Positions 5,701-6,273 of a stretch of 6,273 nt of DNA are shown in pieces. The position numbers and the translations under genes were made by a program. The notes below the pieces were generated by a model. The model had not been told where the DNA came from, made no database searches, and was given only the letters and a program-made list of their open reading frames with translations. The DNA is from Candidatus Heimdallarchaeota archaeon (lineage in GTDB: Archaea; Asgardarchaeota; Heimdallarchaeia; Heimdallarchaeales; Kariarchaeaceae). Position 1 is the stretch's first letter. Each line of letters starts with the position of its first letter. The stretch is taken from NCBI GenBank assembly GCA_022574115.1, contig JACZSS010000181.1, forward strand, positions 1 to 6,273. Reading direction: 5' to 3'.

Positions 5701-6273
5701 TCGATGTCAGTAATCAAACTGTTCCCTTTGGGAATGTATCAGCAGTGTTAAGTGAGGATTTACTAGGCGTGAATGTATTAAAAACGCAAATTACAACCGT
5801 TTTCGACGGATCATTTTTCATGGGTTTCGATTATACTGGAATCTTACCTGGGTCTTATTTTCTGATTTTTGAGTTTAATCAACCAGGATATCAAAATCAG
5901 ACAGTTAATTTTTCTGTCTCGGTGTTAGCTCATCAACTTTCAATTGAAATCGATTTAACAGGAGAATTGATTCAGAATCAAGATTTCGTCTTTGAAATAA
6001 GAGTTGTATATAACGACACTCAAGCTGCTTTACTTGGTTTAAATCAGATTGGGGGGAAAACAGGAGGTGTTGAAGGAATAACTGTTACTGCGTCACTTGA
6101 GTTGGAGTACCAAAATGGAACACTGAAAACCTTGGATTTGAGGGTAATAACTGACAATGACGGTTATGCAATAATGACAGTTTTTGCTAATCAAACTGCC
6201 AACTTATCAACGATTTTGGTGATTAGTGCTGCTGCAGAATCTTCAACTATTGCAGTGGAAAATGTAGAAACCG
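2715..6273 (+). CDS. Large secreted modular cell-surface glycoprotein, 3' end cut by the window
   Basis: The frame is open for 1186 codons to the window edge, so the C-terminus and any anchor are missing. Residues 1-26 form a signal peptide: K5, then a hydrophobic core FLLILVFLV, with likely cleavage after VPA26. An Asn/Ser/acidic linker follows to about 120. Modules, by eye: a jelly-roll-like domain (about 124-283) containing C143 and C222, the only cysteines, possibly a disulfide; a Trp/Asn-rich beta-sandwich unit (285-380); a MAM-like module starting SFENEFPPTGW (432-570); two more copies of the unit (573-667, 674-776); two Ig-like repeats (783-965); then two Ig/Big or Cna-B-like modules (965-1186). 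About 30 N-X-S/T sequons point to heavy N-glycosylation. No catalytic motif is seen. The likely role is adhesion or a surface layer, probably with a C-terminal membrane anchor or sorting signal beyond the window. Style resembles Asgard archaeal surface proteins. The alternative start is ATG 2700. Coding status and secretion are strong; function is inferred. Confidence 0.9.
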   Translation, partial: MGITKITSISFLLILVFLVQSILVPAEIVNQVDQEVSVDSNVDNIPSKGELGGTATSNAQSLDGSYQKISEFNNSESTVIVQTPNNFATNIDSVSSQGDITDFANLSTKDGQIASFSENPITKIWGDNINHSDIDIILSNATCMGGNSPNIQNMNINSVNIYLNGSGSVRLGIYQGGDLVTGPPTANLVWDAGLIIAPGIDSWQTIPISDIQLNASLATWICWKANDESVSVYFRTTSNTDDDFQDSRGSFISDTESSDETVAWSSNFPASGSFDTRYYSIYLTYDLPERLDQELAFDGAINFASSLNLAIYTNLVGNEQINVSMWNGSGWDLIGTDFIANSWNNFTINVTSPTLIIRFFTSGDGILDLWEFDLIAVTFWGNVGKDLYISQPSNKDNLEDRGTHSNFSTLMSDDGGFDTLTESINASVINESFENEFPPTGWSALKWEVTSDQAFDGSYSAEFTGSGNRQLTTVNIDASNSSAIFVDFYWYDLGIGANQFILKYFDGNVYDTIVDLNTVISPDGWHHYLENITDSQYLVDNFKIRWTITPAASGSTVGALDLIRVTLQEDVAKLDLEVEFTDIPFSAPSSVLRIHTGNLATETLGVEYWTGSSWSVLTSTLIANSWNNFTVSTFVNSYNFSIRLIDGNRSNDDTINIWQIGSILLNFEISATHYQLDWEHQTQNVEANKEEYRLTIFGYSSNVSEQFYVQIWNPQTSSWEPTALTISNTEQWYNVTITRDLIQNAQLTWRYTGSLDNIADGNDLKQSTLLIDYSGVASFNEVPIILIPPPDITYSEGTIDNILVWTVTDQNPGTYTVERNESNTGISGSWMDQQEITVNVDGLAAGIYNYTIILLDAFNTTLADSVLVTVEDTTPPSFLQLPLDLIFNEGVAGVTLSWTLIDLHPQGYEVLRNGTSTKSGNWISAEAIIVDLEGLSPFVYNYTIIVMDESNNVVVDTVFVEILEVIFISVDTFQPQIILETKVFEGYIDQIAGSWVDVSNQTVPFGNVSAVLSEDLLGVNVLKTQITTVFDGSFFMGFDYTGILPGSYFLIFEFNQPGYQNQTVNFSVSVLAHQLSIEIDLTGELIQNQDFVFEIRVVYNDTQAALLGLNQIGGKTGGVEGITVTASLELEYQNGTLKTLDLRVITDNDGYAIMTVFANQTANLSTILVISAAAESSTIAVENVET
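3567..3854 (+). repeat. Protein repeat unit 1 (Trp/Asn-rich beta-sandwich)
   Basis: Residues 285-380 of the surface protein. The core is MWNGSGWDLIG followed by IANSWNNFT (3729-3755), then a strand with IIRFF and a Gly-Asp turn, ending in LWEFDLIAVTFWG. It aligns with units 2 and 3. This is a recurring fold unit, not a nucleotide-level repeat. Confidence 0.7.
4431..4715 (+). repeat. Protein repeat unit 2
   Basis: Residues 573-667. It shares YWTGSSWSVL with unit 1's MWNGSGWDLI, and the nine residues IANSWNNFT (4578-4604) are identical to unit 1. Of those nine codons, five differ at the third base without changing the amino acid, so the duplication is old and the motif is under selection. It ends INIWQIGSILLNF, matching unit 1's DLWEFDLIAVTF. 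Confidence 0.75.
4734..5042 (+). repeat. Protein repeat unit 3, divergent
   Basis: Residues 674-776. It keeps the frame of the unit, with IWNPQTSSWEPTAL, then NTEQWYNVT in place of NSWNNFT, and ends with a strand LLIDYSG. The conserved Trp is 106 residues after that of unit 2, so units 2 and 3 are tandem, whereas 283 residues separate units 1 and 2 because the MAM-like module lies between them. Confidence 0.6.
5061..5333 (+). repeat. Ig-like repeat 1 of the surface protein
   Basis: Residues 783-873. The pattern PPPDITYSEGT, LVWTVTD, NPGTYTVERN, SGSW, ITVNVDGLAAG, YNYTIILLD and SVLVTVED is an Ig-like beta-sandwich seen in tandem in many archaeal surface proteins. The Glu-Gly of the opening strand (codon 5100) is followed by its equivalent in repeat 2 (codon 5379) exactly 93 residues later. 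Confidence 0.75.
5334..5609 (+). repeat. Ig-like repeat 2 of the surface protein
   Basis: Residues 874-965. It opens with TPPSFLQLPLDLIFNEG and repeats the pattern LSWTLID, HPQGYEVLRNGT, SGNW, IIVDLEGLSP, YNYTIIVMD, VVVDTVFVEI. YNYTII is identical between the two copies and carries an N-Y-T sequon in both. Sequence after this copy belongs to a different module type. Confidence 0.75.

Overview
This is an A+T-rich window from what is most likely an archaeon. The evidence is a TATA-box promoter placed for a leaderless transcript, a Shine-Dalgarno of the GGTGAT type, two-winged-helix regulator style, and a very large secreted protein built of beta-sandwich modules and dense in N-glycosylation sequons. 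The surface-protein style (Asn-rich Ig-like repeats with YNYTI strands) resembles proteins known from Asgard archaea such as Heimdall- or Thorarchaeota lineages. That lineage guess is recognition by eye, not a search result.

Layout: positions 1-354 hold no gene I can support, only a striking long inverted repeat at 169-214 whose arms carry T-runs on both strands. Positions 355-2215 are a two-gene minus-strand operon. A small regulator with two winged-helix domains (1661-2215) is followed, with an 11-base overlap, by a cytoplasmic von Willebrand factor A (VWA) protein with a complete metal-ion-dependent adhesion site (MIDAS) (355-1671). The VWA ribosome binding site lies inside the last codons of the regulator gene, so the two are probably translationally coupled. 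A TATA box sits about 26 bases before the regulator GTG. Behind it are an 18-bp perfect palindrome and two near-identical direct repeats that could be an operator.

Positions 2216-2714 are a divergent intergenic region with a perfect 10-bp-arm hairpin and candidate promoters.

From 2715 to the right edge runs one uninterrupted plus-strand reading frame of 1186 codons, open at the window end. It encodes a signal peptide, an Asn/Ser-rich linker, an N-terminal jelly-roll-like domain with the only two cysteines, three copies of a Trp/Asn-rich beta-sandwich module (a MAM-like module lies between copies one and two), two tandem Ig-like repeats of 93-residue period, and two further Ig/Big-like modules. 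It is most likely a cell-surface adhesin or S-layer-associated glycoprotein whose anchor is beyond the window.

No CRISPR array, transposase, tRNA or rRNA was recognised. The functional link between the VWA operon and the surface protein is only adjacency plus a shared intergenic region.
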